DNA of 64,000 nucleotides, taken from positions 124,001 through 188,000 of the forward strand of contig JAJNNX010000036.1 in the NCBI GenBank assembly GCA_023159155.1. The letters run 5' to 3'. The notes below the pieces were generated by a model. It made no database searches and was not told the DNA's origin. It saw nothing but the letters and a program-made list of their open reading frames with translations. The position numbers and the translations under genes are program-made. Positions 39,372-50,498 of the stretch are shown here, in pieces (the stretch's first letter is position 1; the number at the start of each line of letters is the position of its first letter). Source of the stretch: Ustulina deusta (lineage: Eukaryota > Ascomycota > Sordariomycetes > Xylariales > Xylariaceae).

Positions 39372-40121
39372 ATGGCATCGACTTCAGACAAAACGAAGCC
39401 ATACATTCCTTCCAATAGCCTCCGACAGGATGGCTGGTCTACAGACTCTGAAGCAACAGCGACATGTTTCTGTGGCACTGTGCAGCTAGTATTGGTAGGT
39501 ACCATATGTTTACATTTGACTCTCTTTAATTCTTCACTACTTTGTGGAACGATGAGAACGGTCATTGTGCTAACACCTTGATAGCCAACTGAAGGTCCAG
39601 GCCTTGTGGACGTATTCGTCTGTAACTGTTCTGATTGTCGCAAGATCACTGCATCGATGTTCGCATCCAACATCATTGTCAAGGATGAACACGTCAAGCA
39701 TCTTAGGGGGCGCGAAAATCTCAAGACTTTCAGCCAATCCGCCACCATTGGATCAGGAAAAGATATGACCAACTGGTTCTGCCAGACGTGCGGAACCCTG
39801 TTGTATCGCACTAGCGAGAAGAATCCTGGTTTCAAAATCCTACGCCTTGGCACTGTCGATGACTTCAACTTGGCCGAGGTAAGAGTGCCCCAAGTTATTT
39901 CATTTCCTCTCTTTTGGTTCGACACATTGTAGAGTGTTGTGCTCATGAGCGCTTCTGGGTCCGCCAAATATGCTGAGGTCTCTACTGTAAATAAACGTGA
40001 CTAACTGCTGGGTTTTTAATAGACTAAGCTGCGGCCGAAAACCGAGCAGTATATCGAAGATCGAGTGAGTTGGTTCCTTGGATGTGAAGGTGCTAGGCAG
40101 ACTGAAGGGATGGCCTACTAA
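39372..40121 (+). CDS. GFA / CENP-V domain zinc protein
   Basis: Small zinc-binding protein of the GFA (glutathione-dependent formaldehyde-activating enzyme-like) / CENP-V superfamily. Fungi have many paralogues and most are functionally unassigned. Exons 39372-39494, 39585-39878 and 40023-40121 give 171 aa. Zinc ligands visible: Cys32-x-Cys34 (TCFCG), Cys54-x-Cys56-x-x-Cys59 (FVCNCSDCRK) and Cys107-x-x-Cys110 (WFCQTCGT), the full cysteine set of the fold. The last exon, TKLRPKTEQYIEDRVSW, supplies the usual C-terminal segment, and the splice after FNLAE is the family's normal junction. The start is the ATG in CAACATGGC; an upstream in-frame extension exists but lacks family similarity. No targeting signal. 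Confidence 0.9.
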
Positions 40122-42366
40122 GCTATCTAGAAGAGAGGCACGTGTGTCGATACGCACCGGGAGTCAAACAATATATTAACTCTCCTTTCTGCATTATCCA
40201 TATGTGGCTTTCTGGTTAGTTTTGTCAACTGTGCCTTGATCATCAATATATTTAGTATTATTTGTGGCTGGATAGTTTCACGTTGCAATTCAACTTTAGC
40301 TGCTGGCGTGTGTTATGTAGCCATATGATATTTTAAACCTGCCGACACTTTCCAAGTCAACGCCAGGACTAAATGCGGAATGTGAAGGACATTGTATTAC
40401 ACTTGCAGAGCGAAACAATACCGTGGATATGGTTTGGGATAGCCATCGAGTGACTTTATAGCTCTTTGCGCAACAACAACAACAACAATAACTACTACTC
40501 ATAGCCGAAATTCCACAGTTGTTTGCATGGAGTTTTGACTAATTACCGCCACTGCGTTATGATTGCCAGAGTTTAAGGTAGTCTACTAACTCAACAGAGT
40601 CAGTCGCTGAACCATTCTTGTGCTACTTTCCAAGGACCCACCCTTCGTTCAAAGTACCTACATGAAAATAGCTCCAAGCCAATAGAGAGATGGTGGTACA
40701 AATGTTGTTAGAGGAAAAGGGGATCGCCGAGTAAACGGAAGGTTCATCCTAGCTCACTAGTCGATCGCGGTGTTGTTGGGCTCAATTCGATAGGTAGAAT
40801 CATCAATTGATTCCCAAACCTCTTACTCTGACCCTCTATATATTTACAAATAAAATAGCGATGCCACTACCTACATTGTAGCAGTTACGTCCCCGATAGC
40901 GGGAATCGGATTCTCTACAATTTCCGCCCTGCCTCAACTCCACGATCTCAATTCGAATCCAGTATTCTGAGAATAAAAAAAACGTTAAACGTGAGCATGA
41001 TTTAGGATTGACAGCAAAGCGCTGGGCTACAATTTATGTGTTATTTACTTCAACTTTCATCACCAGGCCAAGTTGCAGCTTTCTATGCCGGTTCCATTCA
41101 AGGACATGATGTAGAAGAATCTTGGCAAGTTTACACAAAGCGATGAATCGTGTATATGGGATATCATTGTTGTGGCACAAAGGATTCGGCGACGCTTTGA
41201 TTGGCTAAGTCGGTGTCCATATATACGCTACTTCATTTATTCCAACATTGCCAAGTCGTCACGCCGGGTATCCAACATGGATAGATGTGCATGTGGCGTC
41301 GTGGTGGAGGGATACGAGATTATGCTACTCAGGCCAGGAAACCAGGGACCTCAGGCAGTCCGCTGGAGGGCAAAGGAGTGAGTACCCTTTAGAGGTATTG
41401 ATGAAATGACGGTGCCACGAGACGTTTTGCCTACTGTTTATTACCGTATAGTCGAGTTATTACAGACACAAGAGGAGGAATTTCGATGTGGCAAGTTGAG
41501 AGGATGTGGCAGAACTTGTAAATTGGTTAACAAGCAACTTGAATGTGCCTATATCATGAGTTATACAGGTGGGCATGTGCTGGGACCTCTTTGTGCTGGA
41601 TGAAACGTTTCAAGTCAAACTAGAACCATCTTTGAGGGGACATAGCAACAGGATAGGTAGCTCTTGACAAAGTACTAGGTATCTAGTCTAAGTAGGTACC
41701 TAAGTAGGCAGGCATGCCTAAATACCTGCCGTAAGTCGACGTTAAAATAGTACCGAAGTACCTGGACTAACCCCGCGCCCTAGCGTAGTGTTCCCCGCCA
41801 GAGAGCCCCGCGTGAATAAGCATCAGCCCCCAGTCCACACAGCACAGCTCGCCCCATCCGCGCCCGTCAATTGACCAGCACAGCTGATCTACGTAGTAGC
41901 CGCCTGCTGTATTGGGCAGTCTTTAAGTCCAACCTTGCCTAGCGGGGTCGTCCCCGAATGCTGGGCGTCGATGAGCTTTCGTCAACTTCCGACATTCATT
42001 CTCCTTCATTATTCAGTCAATTCCTATGAACCCTCCTAAAGCCCACCAACTCTACCTTTCTGCTCACTGACCTACCGACGGGCCTACCCTAGGCGTCCTT
42101 GATCCTATCCTATTCTGTTCTGAATGACTCGCTGCTAGGGCATTCGACTCTGGTTGCGAAACTTGTCTGCCTGCCTACCATCCCTTCGTCATCGCTCCCG
42201 ACCCCATCCATAAGCGCTTTGTCTGTGTTTGCACAAGAGTCAGCTGAGGCTGCGCGTCCTCGGCAACCTTTGTACAATAGTCATTCCCCGGGGGAGCCGA
42301 CCCTGTTCCTCACCTTTCGTGCCGCATCTGTTACGCCATCTACGCCAAACGAGAATATCGGCCGCC
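40122..42366. other. 2.2 kb intergenic region
   Basis: No secure gene. A CAA microsatellite lies at about 40471-40488. A possible tiny two-exon frame at 41277-41521 is described under findings. From 41640 to 41770 there is a dense cluster of TAGGTACCTA, TACCTGCCGTA and AGTACCTGG words, two of which also occur together at 3620-3650. The 600 bases before the TB2/DP1 gene are rich in CT tracts (promoter and 5' UTR). Confidence 0.5.
41655..41770. repeat. cluster of TAGGTACCTA-type words
   Basis: The stretch contains ACTAGGTATCTAG, AAGTAGGTACCTAAGTAGG, the palindrome AGGCATGCCT, AATACCTGCCGTA and GAAGTACCTGGAC, all permutations of a GTAGGTACC core. Similar clusters lie near 2940-3190 and 3620-3700, and single copies near 12830, 13008, 19490, 28926 and 60137. 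Confidence 0.55.
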
Positions 42367-43489
42367 ATGTTCAACATTATAGCACACTTCTTCGCGTAAG
42401 CGGACTCCTAGTCTCTTCCCCGATGTCATCTCAAATGCTCGACTGTACTGACTAGGCTATTTACGTCGCAGCTCTATCGCCTCCTTTCTCTTCCCGCTCT
42501 TCGCCTCCTACAAGGCGCTGAAGACCTCCGATCCCGCGCAGCTGACACCATGGCTCATGTACTGGTCGGTGCTATCATGCGCGCTCCTCGTCGAGTCCTG
42601 GACTGAGTTCATCCTCGTCTGGATCCCCTTCTACTCGTGGATGCGACTCGGATTCCTGCTGTGGTTGGTCCTACCTTCGACACAAGGCGCGCGCGTCTTA
42701 TACGAAGACTATCTCCACCCCTACCTCCAGGAGAACGAACTTGCGATCGAAGACTTCATCGCCAGCGCCCATGATAGGTTCAGGGCCGCCGGCATTCGAT
42801 ATCTTAAGCAGGCTATCGAGTTGATACGCACGCGCGTCTTCAATTTGCCGCCGTCCGAGACTCAGGAGGAGACCAGGGCTGCCGCAGCGCCCCAGGGCTA
42901 CACACAGGCGCTGCTCGCTAGGTTCAGCGTGCCGGCTGCCCAGTGGGCTGCCAATAATGCTGGGGCTGCCGGTCACGACTTCTACAATTTGCTAGCTGGC
43001 GCCGTTAATGCGGCTGCGGGTGGCCTGTCGACCACCGCGAAGAGCGACGTGGCGACTCGTGGGACCCTGATACCGGAGAATATTGGCGGGGCGCAGGAGA
43101 AGATCAGCTTCATCGCTGCGCAGCGGGAGCGGCTTGCGTTTATGATGGGTGCGCTAGACCGCGAGGCAGCAGAGCTGCAACACAGTGAAGAGCAACGCAA
43201 GGCTGCCGAGCAATCGAGAAAGCACGGCAGCATGAGTCTAGACGGACAAGAGCCCTCGCGCCCGCCGAGTGGATACAGCATTGGCAGTGGCTTGAGTAAG
43301 AGCCGAAGCGAAGTCGACTTCGAGAAGATCGACGCGCCGAGCGGCGCCGAAGAAGACGATGGGAGCCTTCGTAGAAGGGGACACAACGACGACGAAAGCG
43401 GAGCTGCGAAGGGGGGATGGAATCTATTTGGCTGGGGCGCGCCCGGTAACCAGAGCCCGGGCCAAGGCACAGGGTATCAGGGGCAATGA
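42367..43489 (+). CDS. TB2/DP1/HVA22 (Yop1/REEP-like) membrane-shaping protein
   Basis: Member of the family that includes yeast Yop1 and animal REEPs, reticulon-like hairpin proteins that curve tubular ER membranes. Exons 42367-42395 and 42472-43489 give 348 aa. Exon 1 holds only MFNIIAHFFA; the intron ends at CGCAG. The TB2/DP1 domain spans about residues 10-100: SIASFLFPLFASYKAL, then DPAQLTPWLMYWSVLS, LLVESWTEFILVWIPFYSWMRLGFLLWLVLP and STQGARVLYEDYLHPYL, all hallmark segments. The C-terminal 240 residues are low-complexity and partly helical (an Ala/Gln/Glu coiled-coil-like stretch) with a charged Ser-rich tail. This makes it about twice the length of yeast Yop1; the long form is usual for one of the filamentous-fungal paralogues. 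It converges with MGM101. Confidence 0.92.
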
Positions 43490-43981
43490 TTTTCGCAACT
43501 GCAACTGGCACCGAGGGGATGTGAGGAGTTCTGGGATTATTATATCATAGGTCATTGGACGGCGTCGAGGGACATGACTTGTAGACGAAGCTCCGCGAGG
43601 GGCAGGATAAGACGACAATGTTCTCATTTAGAGAAGATTGGATGCGCTCACCTTGCTGGGTGACTTCTATCATTGTTCTATTGGAGAATTCCTCGTCCAC
43701 GACCATTTTGCCATGCGCTGGTGCTATTCAGATGTGACATGATAGCTAGCGCCGGATATGTATCGTTGGTGACTGCTATGCCTTGATCAGACCGACCTAC
43801 ACATGCGTAGGTGTATCCGACAACATATCCACACAATGCCTCGAAGCGTTTATACACGCACACACATATCGTACATGCCGTCTCCACTCCACACCATTGC
43901 TTCCTGCAGCCCTATTTCACCGCAAAACCTGCTCGATCGCTTGGCTCTCGGCTCTGCTTTGCTTTGAGAGGACCCCGGCTA
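43490..43981. other. intergenic region between converging genes
   Basis: About 490 bases between the stop codons of the TB2/DP1 gene and MGM101, presumably both 3' UTRs. No gene or repeat of note. Confidence 0.6.
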
Positions 43982-44976
43982 CTACGACTTCTTGAACGGG
44001 TATCGTACCTCGTCGTCCTTGCGCAACCAGATCTGCTTCTTCTTCTTGGTGGCGACGTGCTCGACCCACTGCTGCATGGCGTGCTCCTTCATGAACTTGC
44101 GGATGAAGCGCGGGTCCCACAGCTCCGAGGCAATGCCCAGGTCCTTGCAGCACCGCATGAGCGCGTTCGACTTGCAGCCCTCGGCCGCCGTCGACACGCC
44201 GTCCTCGCTGAAGTACTGCTGCTCGCCGCGCGCCTGGGCCACGAATCTAGACGTGGGGTTAGTCTTGGGGGTTACGTACATCTGTTACCGTGGTGTTGGG
44301 AAGAGAGAGATGTTGGTATCGCTGGGATGGGCGGAGATGCCGAGGAAATGAGACGACGATGAAATAGGAAAGGGAAAACTCACCGCCCGTGCACTACGAG
44401 CGCGTATTCCCTCGTCACCAGACGTTCCCGCACTATCAGGTCCGCTCGCGGCGCCAGGCCCCAGCCGCCCGGCCCGAACGCCGTGTTGAGGATGCGCCGG
44501 TACTTGATCTCGGGCAGGTAGATGATGCCGTCGGGCTTCACCTCGATGTCACCGGGGTCCAGACGGGCTTGCAAGGTCGCCGCGGCCTCGGCTGAAAAGG
44601 CAGACGTCCCGAGCCCGTGGAACGAGTTCGTCCAGTCGATCGGCGTCCCGTCGCCATGTCCATTGCTGGTGTCCGCATGGTTGGGAGTTAGGTCGGCCGC
44701 TGTGGGTGGTGCGTCTGGGAGAGGCTCGCCCGATACGGCGGGTATGGGCTGGCGGGCGACTGGCCGGGCGGCCGAGCGTGAAGGAATGGCGGGCGGTGGT
44801 TTGGAGGCGGTCGAGGACTGGGGAGGCGAGGCTGGCGTTGAGGACTGCGGGTAGGATGCCACTTTCGAGGTGGTTACCCATCGTCGTGCTGCGCATCGGC
44901 TTGGGTTTGGGGACACGAGATATATGCGTCGGCTGGCAACCGCCCGTAGCGGATACAAGGCATGCGAGGCCGACAT
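43982..44976 (-). CDS. MGM101: mitochondrial genome maintenance protein MGM101
   Basis: Rad52-related single-strand annealing protein of mitochondrial nucleoids, needed for mtDNA recombination and maintenance. Exons 44976-44384 and 44246-43982 (minus) give 285 aa; the intron has GTGAGT and CTAG|A borders and restores an Arg codon. The first 35-40 residues are rich in Arg, Ser and Ala and have no acidic residues ([20 protein letters not shown]), a typical matrix-targeting peptide. A Pro/Ser-rich linker follows. The conserved core begins near residue 110: [49 protein letters not shown], and in exon 2 [33 protein letters not shown] and [13 protein letters not shown]. All core motifs are intact. 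Position downstream of EMI1 on the same strand is not taken as an operon. Confidence 0.95.
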
Positions 44977-45427
44977 TGCTGAAAGAGGAGAAGCTGGGGT
45001 TGTGGTGGTGGAATGTGTCGTGGTGAATAAATGAATAGATAGTGTATTTCAGTAGGCAATCGGATTGGGAATTTTATTGGCGAGAATGTTTTTGCTACGG
45101 TGGATCCCTGTCCCGTCCATACAAGTAGTGGCTGTCTCCATGTTTGGTGGCCCCTGCTTGTGGGCCGCCTTCTCTGCCGGCTCGCTCTTGCCTCAGCGGT
45201 TAGACTGAGGACCTCAACTTCCCATTACTTGATTGGCTGGGTGGTTATTGAAGTAAATAGTGTACATGTAGGCACCTTAGGTAAAGTCTTGGGTCCAATA
45301 AGTGCATTCAATTCATTGCAAGTTCCAGATACAACTACTAACTGTACATTATTATACAGGGGACGGGGATGAGCAGAGTACATAGTATAGGCAGTGCATC
45401 GTGACATTCTCCTTTCTTGATCTTCCC
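44977..45427. other. intergenic region between MGM101 and EMI1 (same strand)
   Basis: About 450 bases holding the MGM101 promoter and the EMI1-like gene's 3' UTR. One 90-codon open frame on the plus strand (45100-45372) has no recognisable features. Confidence 0.5.
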
Positions 45428-45908
45428 TCAATCCGCCTCCTTCTCGTCAGTGTTGTCCTTAGTCGATGTCCTCTCATCATTGTTGTGTTTCTTCCAGCAC
45501 GCCCGAAAGATTTCCATCTGCATCGGGTTAGCTGCTCCATCGATCCTTGTCGGTGGCAGATCGTCAGACAGTACAAGACATACCTCCTGCTTGCAAGCTC
45601 GCCAGTCCTTCTTCACCCAGTAGCAGTCGGTCAAGTTGGCGTTTTCGTCTATCGGGCACGCTCGTCAGCTCCTGTTACTCGGCTCAACGAGAAGGAGAAA
45701 ATCCCTCATCCAAGGCTTTCTCTCACCAACGTACCAGCGCAACCCGTACTGAAGATTCTCTTGTCCCTAAGGCATGAACATGAAGACCCACGTTAGCGTT
45801 GGAGGGCAATACACACGCACAGAGCATGGATTCGCACCACTCGTCAGGCTCATCGTCCGTCGGTGGTGCACTCGCACTCTGCTGAGCTATCTCTTCTTTT
45901 TTTGACAT
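45428..45908 (-). CDS. EMI1: Emi1-like CX9C protein (DUF3128)
   Basis: Small cysteine-motif protein of the DUF3128/Emi1 family. Yeast Emi1 is a CX9C intermembrane-space-type protein linked to respiratory function and early meiotic gene induction. Four exons on the minus strand, 45908-45817, 45766-45735, 45648-45584 and 45517-45428, give 92 aa; exon 2 is only 32 nt. Joined, they read DEPDEWCESMLCADKRIFST, GCADENANLTDCYWVKKDWR and ACKQEMEIFRACWKKHNNDE. From the Cys of GCADEN on, the cysteines are spaced exactly C-x9-C-x9-C-x9-C, matching the family and supporting every splice. The charged tail (STKDNTDEKEAD) is normal. It is transcribed divergently from BPL1 across a 323-bp shared promoter region. 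Confidence 0.88.
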
Positions 45909-46231
45909 CGTGTCAGTTCGTGTGGTTGCTCGGCCGAGTCGCGGTCTGGCTGGTGTCTGACGTCTCGGGAATGGAAGCGTTTTGATAGGGGCGGGTGTCT
46001 GACGGTGGAGGTACCCTACTCTAATCTTTTAGTGGGCTGTAGGTCCAGTTAGACAGGGCCTCTGGCGCTCCGTTAGATCGCAGGTGGTGTAAGTCCGGCA
46101 ATCTTCGGCCAACATCGCTTCCTTGGATAATACTTCCGTATGCCGGGTGCAGCGCTATTTATCCACGGCGTCTCTTTGCCACCACTCCACTTCAGTCCGA
46201 AATCCAGAGCCAATTCGACCGACGGCCAGTC
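45909..46231. promoter_or_regulatory. shared divergent promoter region, EMI1-like / BPL1
   Basis: The 323 bases between the two start codons must hold both promoters and 5' UTRs. GGGGCGGGTG occurs near 45989 and a weak TATTTAT near 46156, about 75 bases before the BPL1 start. No bona fide element can be assigned. Confidence 0.5.
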
Positions 46232-48265
46232 ATGACATCCCGTAAAGTTAATGTCCTGGTGTATAATGGCACAGGGACTACAGTCGAATCCGTCAAGCAC
46301 GCAATCTATTCCCTGCGACGGCTACTGTCACCAAATTACGCCGTTATCCCTGTTACCGATACTGTCCTGCTCAAAGAGCCATGGGCCCCGACGTGTGCGC
46401 TCTTGGTTTTTCCCGGAGGCGCTGATCTCGGCTACTGCCGTGTGTTGAACGGCGAGGGCAACTCCATCATCTCCCAGTATGTACGCCGCGGTGGCAAGTA
46501 TCTCGGCTTCTGCGCCGGTGGCTATTATGGCTCCAAGAAGTGCGAGTTCGAGGTCGGCAATAGACCCATGGAAGTGGTCGGATCAAGGGAGCTTGCCTTT
46601 TTCCCCGGTACCTGCCGGGGTGGCGCCTTCGAAGGCTTCCAGTACAACAGCGAGAGGGGTGCCAAGGCGGTGCGGATCAACGTCAGAAAGGCCGCGTTCA
46701 AGGGCGCAGGTGTAGTGCCCGAGGTCGTCACGTCATATTATAATGGCGGCGGCGTCTTTGTTGGCGCCAACGACCCAAACAATGATGTCGAGATCTTGGC
46801 CAGCTATGGTGATAAACTGGACGTCGATGGGGGCGCAGAAAACGCAGCAGCAGTCTACTGTAGAGTTGCCCAAGGTGCTGCTATCCTTACCGGGCCTCAC
46901 CCCGAATTCGCTCCAGCCAACCTTAGCCCCCATTATGATATCGATGGGTACACCGAGTTGATCGCTTCCCTCCGAGCGGGTGACGGCGATCGAGTAAGCT
47001 TCTTGAAGGCTTGCCTAACGAAACTTGGCCTTGAAGTAAGCCAGGAGTCATCAGGTGTGCCTTCCCTATCCCGCCTTCATTTATCCTCCATCGTCAGCAG
47101 CAACGTCGATGATTTGTTGTATTCATGGGAGGAGATTATCAGCAAGGAGGACGGAGAAGAATACATCAGAGCCGAACATGATACATTTCAGTTGGAGAAA
47201 CCTGAGACCAGGTGGTGTATGAACCAATTGAAAGACACACTCCCTCGCAATGACATTACCGGAGAGCTTACCACTCCGTCTAGTTCGACCGATGAAGCTT
47301 TGATTGATTATACGACAATAACCAAGCGTATTGTAACGCATGAGCGTGCATGGCCTGACGTCAAGGCGACGCCTTACTTCAACCATCACGCATTCTTCTC
47401 AAGTCTTAGGGAATACCGTCAGACGGACACTGATGCGGAGGAGTGGGGAGACTACCTGATGTACGGCGAAGTCATAACGAGCACCAACACAATCCTAGAA
47501 AAGAACTTCAAGCTTCTTTCCAAGCTTCCTTCTGGGTTCACAGTCACGGCCACTACTCAGGTGGCAGGACGGGGTCGCGGCACCAACGTCTGGGTTTCGC
47601 CTGCAGGGTCTCTGATCATGTCTACGGTGATCAATCACCCTGGACACTTGGCGGCGAGTCGCCCTGTCGTATTTATCCAATACTTAGCTGCGGTGGCCAT
47701 TGTCCAAGCCATCAAGACTTACGCTAAAGGATACGACGAACTACCTGTGAAACTGAAGTGGCCCAATGACATCTACGCCCGAGACCCCCGTAGCCCATCC
47801 GACCAACCAACATACGTCAAGATCGGCGGCATATTATCCAATTGTGTTTATTCCTCGGGATCTTATCAGATCGTCCTGGGTATTGGCATTAACACGACCA
47901 ACGGGCGGCCGACAACCTCTCTCGATGCCCTCCTGCCGTCCCATTTACCGTCGTTCAGCATCGAAAAGCTCACTGCCCACATCCTGACGCGACTTGAAAC
48001 GCTGTATAAGGCCTTTGTTCGAAAAGGCTTCACAAAGGACATGGAATACGCCTATTATGACAACTGGCTCCACGGCCGCCAAATCGTCACTCTCGAGACC
48101 CAAGGAGGCGTCAGGGCCCGTATTGTTGGCATCACCACTGACTGGGGCATGCTCAGGGCCGAAGAGCTGGGCAGGGACGACAAGCCAACTGGTAAGATGT
48201 GGGCTCTACAGAGCGATGAGAACAGCTTTGACTTCTTCAGAGGCCTGGTCAAGCGGAAGATATGA
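46232..48265 (+). CDS. BPL1: biotin--protein ligase (holocarboxylase synthetase)
   Basis: Activates biotin with ATP to biotinyl-5'-AMP and transfers it to a lysine on acetyl-CoA carboxylase, pyruvate carboxylase and other biotin enzymes. Single exon, 677 aa, the usual fungal size. The N-terminal domain (about residues 1-270) is glutamine-amidotransferase-like, with VFPGGADLGYC (59-69) and the nucleophile-elbow-like GFCAGGYYGS containing Cys94. A linker follows. The catalytic domain begins near residue 410: TSTNTILEKNF, then the ATP/biotin loop GRGRGTN (446-452) with SPAGSLIMS, and KWPNDIY (509-515), whose Lys is the expected biotinyl-AMP contact. IKIGGIL-type and GIGINTTN strands follow. The C-terminal domain includes ARIVGITTDWGMLRAEEL. 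The start ATG is the first in frame. All catalytic motifs are intact. Confidence 0.97.
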   Translation: MTSRKVNVLVYNGTGTTVESVKHAIYSLRRLLSPNYAVIPVTDTVLLKEPWAPTCALLVFPGGADLGYCRVLNGEGNSIISQYVRRGGKYLGFCAGGYYGSKKCEFEVGNRPMEVVGSRELAFFPGTCRGGAFEGFQYNSERGAKAVRINVRKAAFKGAGVVPEVVTSYYNGGGVFVGANDPNNDVEILASYGDKLDVDGGAENAAAVYCRVAQGAAILTGPHPEFAPANLSPHYDIDGYTELIASLRAGDGDRVSFLKACLTKLGLEVSQESSGVPSLSRLHLSSIVSSNVDDLLYSWEEIISKEDGEEYIRAEHDTFQLEKPETRWCMNQLKDTLPRNDITGELTTPSSSTDEALIDYTTITKRIVTHERAWPDVKATPYFNHHAFFSSLREYRQTDTDAEEWGDYLMYGEVITSTNTILEKNFKLLSKLPSGFTVTATTQVAGRGRGTNVWVSPAGSLIMSTVINHPGHLAASRPVVFIQYLAAVAIVQAIKTYAKGYDELPVKLKWPNDIYARDPRSPSDQPTYVKIGGILSNCVYSSGSYQIVLGIGINTTNGRPTTSLDALLPSHLPSFSIEKLTAHILTRLETLYKAFVRKGFTKDMEYAYYDNWLHGRQIVTLETQGGVRARIVGITTDWGMLRAEELGRDDKPTGKMWALQSDENSFDFFRGLVKRKI

Positions 48266-49563
48266 TGCTCAGCGTGAAAAGTATCTGAAAAAAAAAGGGA
48301 AAGGGAAAAATCAATAGATGGGCATGGATTGGAAGATCGGGGAACTACGTAGCTTCGAGGAAAATTTTCGAAGAGTCGGCTCTGGCATTGTGTCAGGGGT
48401 TGAAATATTTCGAGTCGAGTTAGTTCACTTGGAAAGTCGCAACGGATATCTCACGCAACTATTTTTTGGGTGTACCCATATATCCATGAACCAACCTCCA
48501 TCGTAGCATGTACGTTAAGAACCCTTTATTTACTACTACGAAGCTAAGGTCCTTCATCACCGCACAGGCAGATAGCTTGTTAGGAATTCGGTCTCGTTTC
48601 GACTGGGAGGATAAACCCTTTTTAACTCGCATTTTCATTTCTGAGAGAAACTTGCTGCAATATTTGTTTAGTTGTAAGATGCTTTAGCCTAGGGAAAGTT
48701 TCCCACCACCTTGTGACTATCTCGTCCTCGCCTCTGGTACTATGAGGGTGTGCCAGCGTCAGACAGAGCTGACCGAGGCCGCCGTCTCAACCATCACTGA
48801 AGAATCATCGGTATTGTCTCCGTTGGCATATGCGCGTAGGCGTATCTATACGTTGAAGGTCACGAATCTAATACATGCCTACTTAACTGTTGTGGAGAAT
48901 TTTACCCGAGCTCAAGGAGAGCCATGCAAAAAGGTATCTTCCGGGATGTCTGCAGCTTTGGTTAATATCCACTGACTTAGTGCGATGCTATACGCCACAC
49001 TATAACGCTAGGGTCATTATTACCTCTCCGAGCTGGAACAATTCTTCTCATATCCCCCTCTCTCTTGAATATATTCTCAAGCATGGCAGCAAATGGCCAT
49101 TTCTTGTTTCGTCGGTGCCGCATATGCACGTGAATCCCCTTCCCTTGGTTTCTGCCTTGATGTTGTAGTCATTTACCAATGAATACGACAAGAACGAAAC
49201 AATCGCTCTCAAAAAGGCGGGATCATGTGAAGCCCTCAAGAAGTCTCGAGAATCATGTTTCATAATTTGGGTAAAACAAACAATATAGTGCATGGTTTCA
49301 AGTATGCTGGCGGCAACTCGCCACATGGTGAAATACTCGGAAGCATAAGATAATGTTTGGATGCGAGTCGTCATAGACCATGTTCATGGCATGAGACAAA
49401 CAGCCATGTCTCAATCTTTAAAGTAATCTCGCATTTTTCGAAGACACAGTGACACCATGGACTCAACGCTGTGTACACTACAATGTGCTTTGCGCCCTAG
49501 CCTTTAGCTCTCATTTGAGTAGGATTTTCAATGCTCACTTACGACATGAGGAACAACAATGCC
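48266..49563. other. 1.3 kb intergenic region
   Basis: BPL1 3' UTR and sequence with no supported gene; open frames of 60-108 codons lack recognisable features. A TGTGTACACTACA word, related to the desert motif family, lies at about 49471-49483. Confidence 0.5.
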
Positions 49564-50057
49564 ATGACGTCTAAACCAAGAGGAACCCCAGCCTTCCCCA
49601 AACAGACTATACCACGCGCCCAATGGCTCAGTTACCGCATCGGACGAGGCGAACAAGGCGTGCGACCTTCGAACTGAGAAAAACTTACTGCCCTTGTGGC
49701 GATTCCGCACGGTTTCTATCGCCCAGAAGAGCGCGGCCGAGCTCCGGGAGAAGTTCAAGGAGTTCGATGAGCAGGACGACTTCGTCGGCATGGACATGGC
49801 CCCCAAGTCCGTCTAGATGGGCATGATGCGGACGAAGTACACTGGTTGACGCAAGTATAGGAGGGCGGATAAAAATGGGATGCAGGAGGAGTTGCCGGAG
49901 TGAGAATCATGCTGATAAGCGCGAGAAAGAACGGGCGAGCCTCGTGTTTCGCGAGGCTTGGATGAGGTGTCGGGTTCATGGGGGATATAACAGGAAGAAA
50001 GAGCTGTTTTGGGGGAGGCAAGGGGAGATGATGGAGACTCACGATCAGAGCTCATAG
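49564..50057 (+). pseudogene. decayed DUF4385-family gene
   Basis: Pieces of one conserved protein (DUF4385, function unknown) lie in order but in three frames. Piece 1, frame from 49564, ends at TGA 49675-49677 and carries SYRIGRGEQGV. Piece 2, from about 49665, carries LLPLWRFRTVSIAQKSAAEL, then REKFKEFDEQDDFVGMDMAP, then an in-frame TAG (49814-49816). The same frame resumes with MGMMRTKY, another stop, and RKYRRADKNG. Piece 3, from about 49905, carries DKREKERASLVFREAWMRCR and VHGGYNRKKELFW. The order matches the family (GRGEQGV, LPLWRF, DFVGMDMA, MGxxRxxRY, KY, AxxFRxAW). At least two frame changes and two stops make it non-functional. Coding-like GC3 bias persists, so the decay looks fairly recent. 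Family identification is from memory of its motifs; sequencing error is a less likely explanation given several lesions. Confidence 0.72.
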
Positions 50058-50498
50058 AGTATTCGAACCTTTCCCCCTCAATTGGAACAGGGCGTTGAGG
50101 ATACTCTTTGCCGTCTTCTACTCATATTCCGTCTACGAAGGTATCCCAACCCTTCTGGCGCAGCGAAGCGGACAACGGCCAGCACCGTTACGACCAGGTA
50201 TTCTTAGGTGGACAGAACTCGAGTGTGGATCAGTTTTACAAGTCAATGTACAGTGTCTATAATGGTACAGTGGGCAGCCGTCTATCTATGCTGCCACTAG
50301 GTATACCGTAAACATTTTGAAACACCGAGGAACGCCGGGCCAATGCAGCAGTCGAGTGAAGATGCTTATCCTAGCGGTCGAATCCGTACTCCCAAAGCGC
50401 CCCCCTGATTAGGGGCAATGAGCTTGACGGGGTAGATGGCGTCGGCCTCGATCGCTAGGGAATCGGTGTCGTCGCTCTCAACCCCCCCTTTCGCCTTA
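50058..50498. other. intergenic region
   Basis: About 440 bases between the DUF4385 relic and the PAM16 stop codon. No gene seen; it presumably includes the PAM16 3' UTR. Confidence 0.5.
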
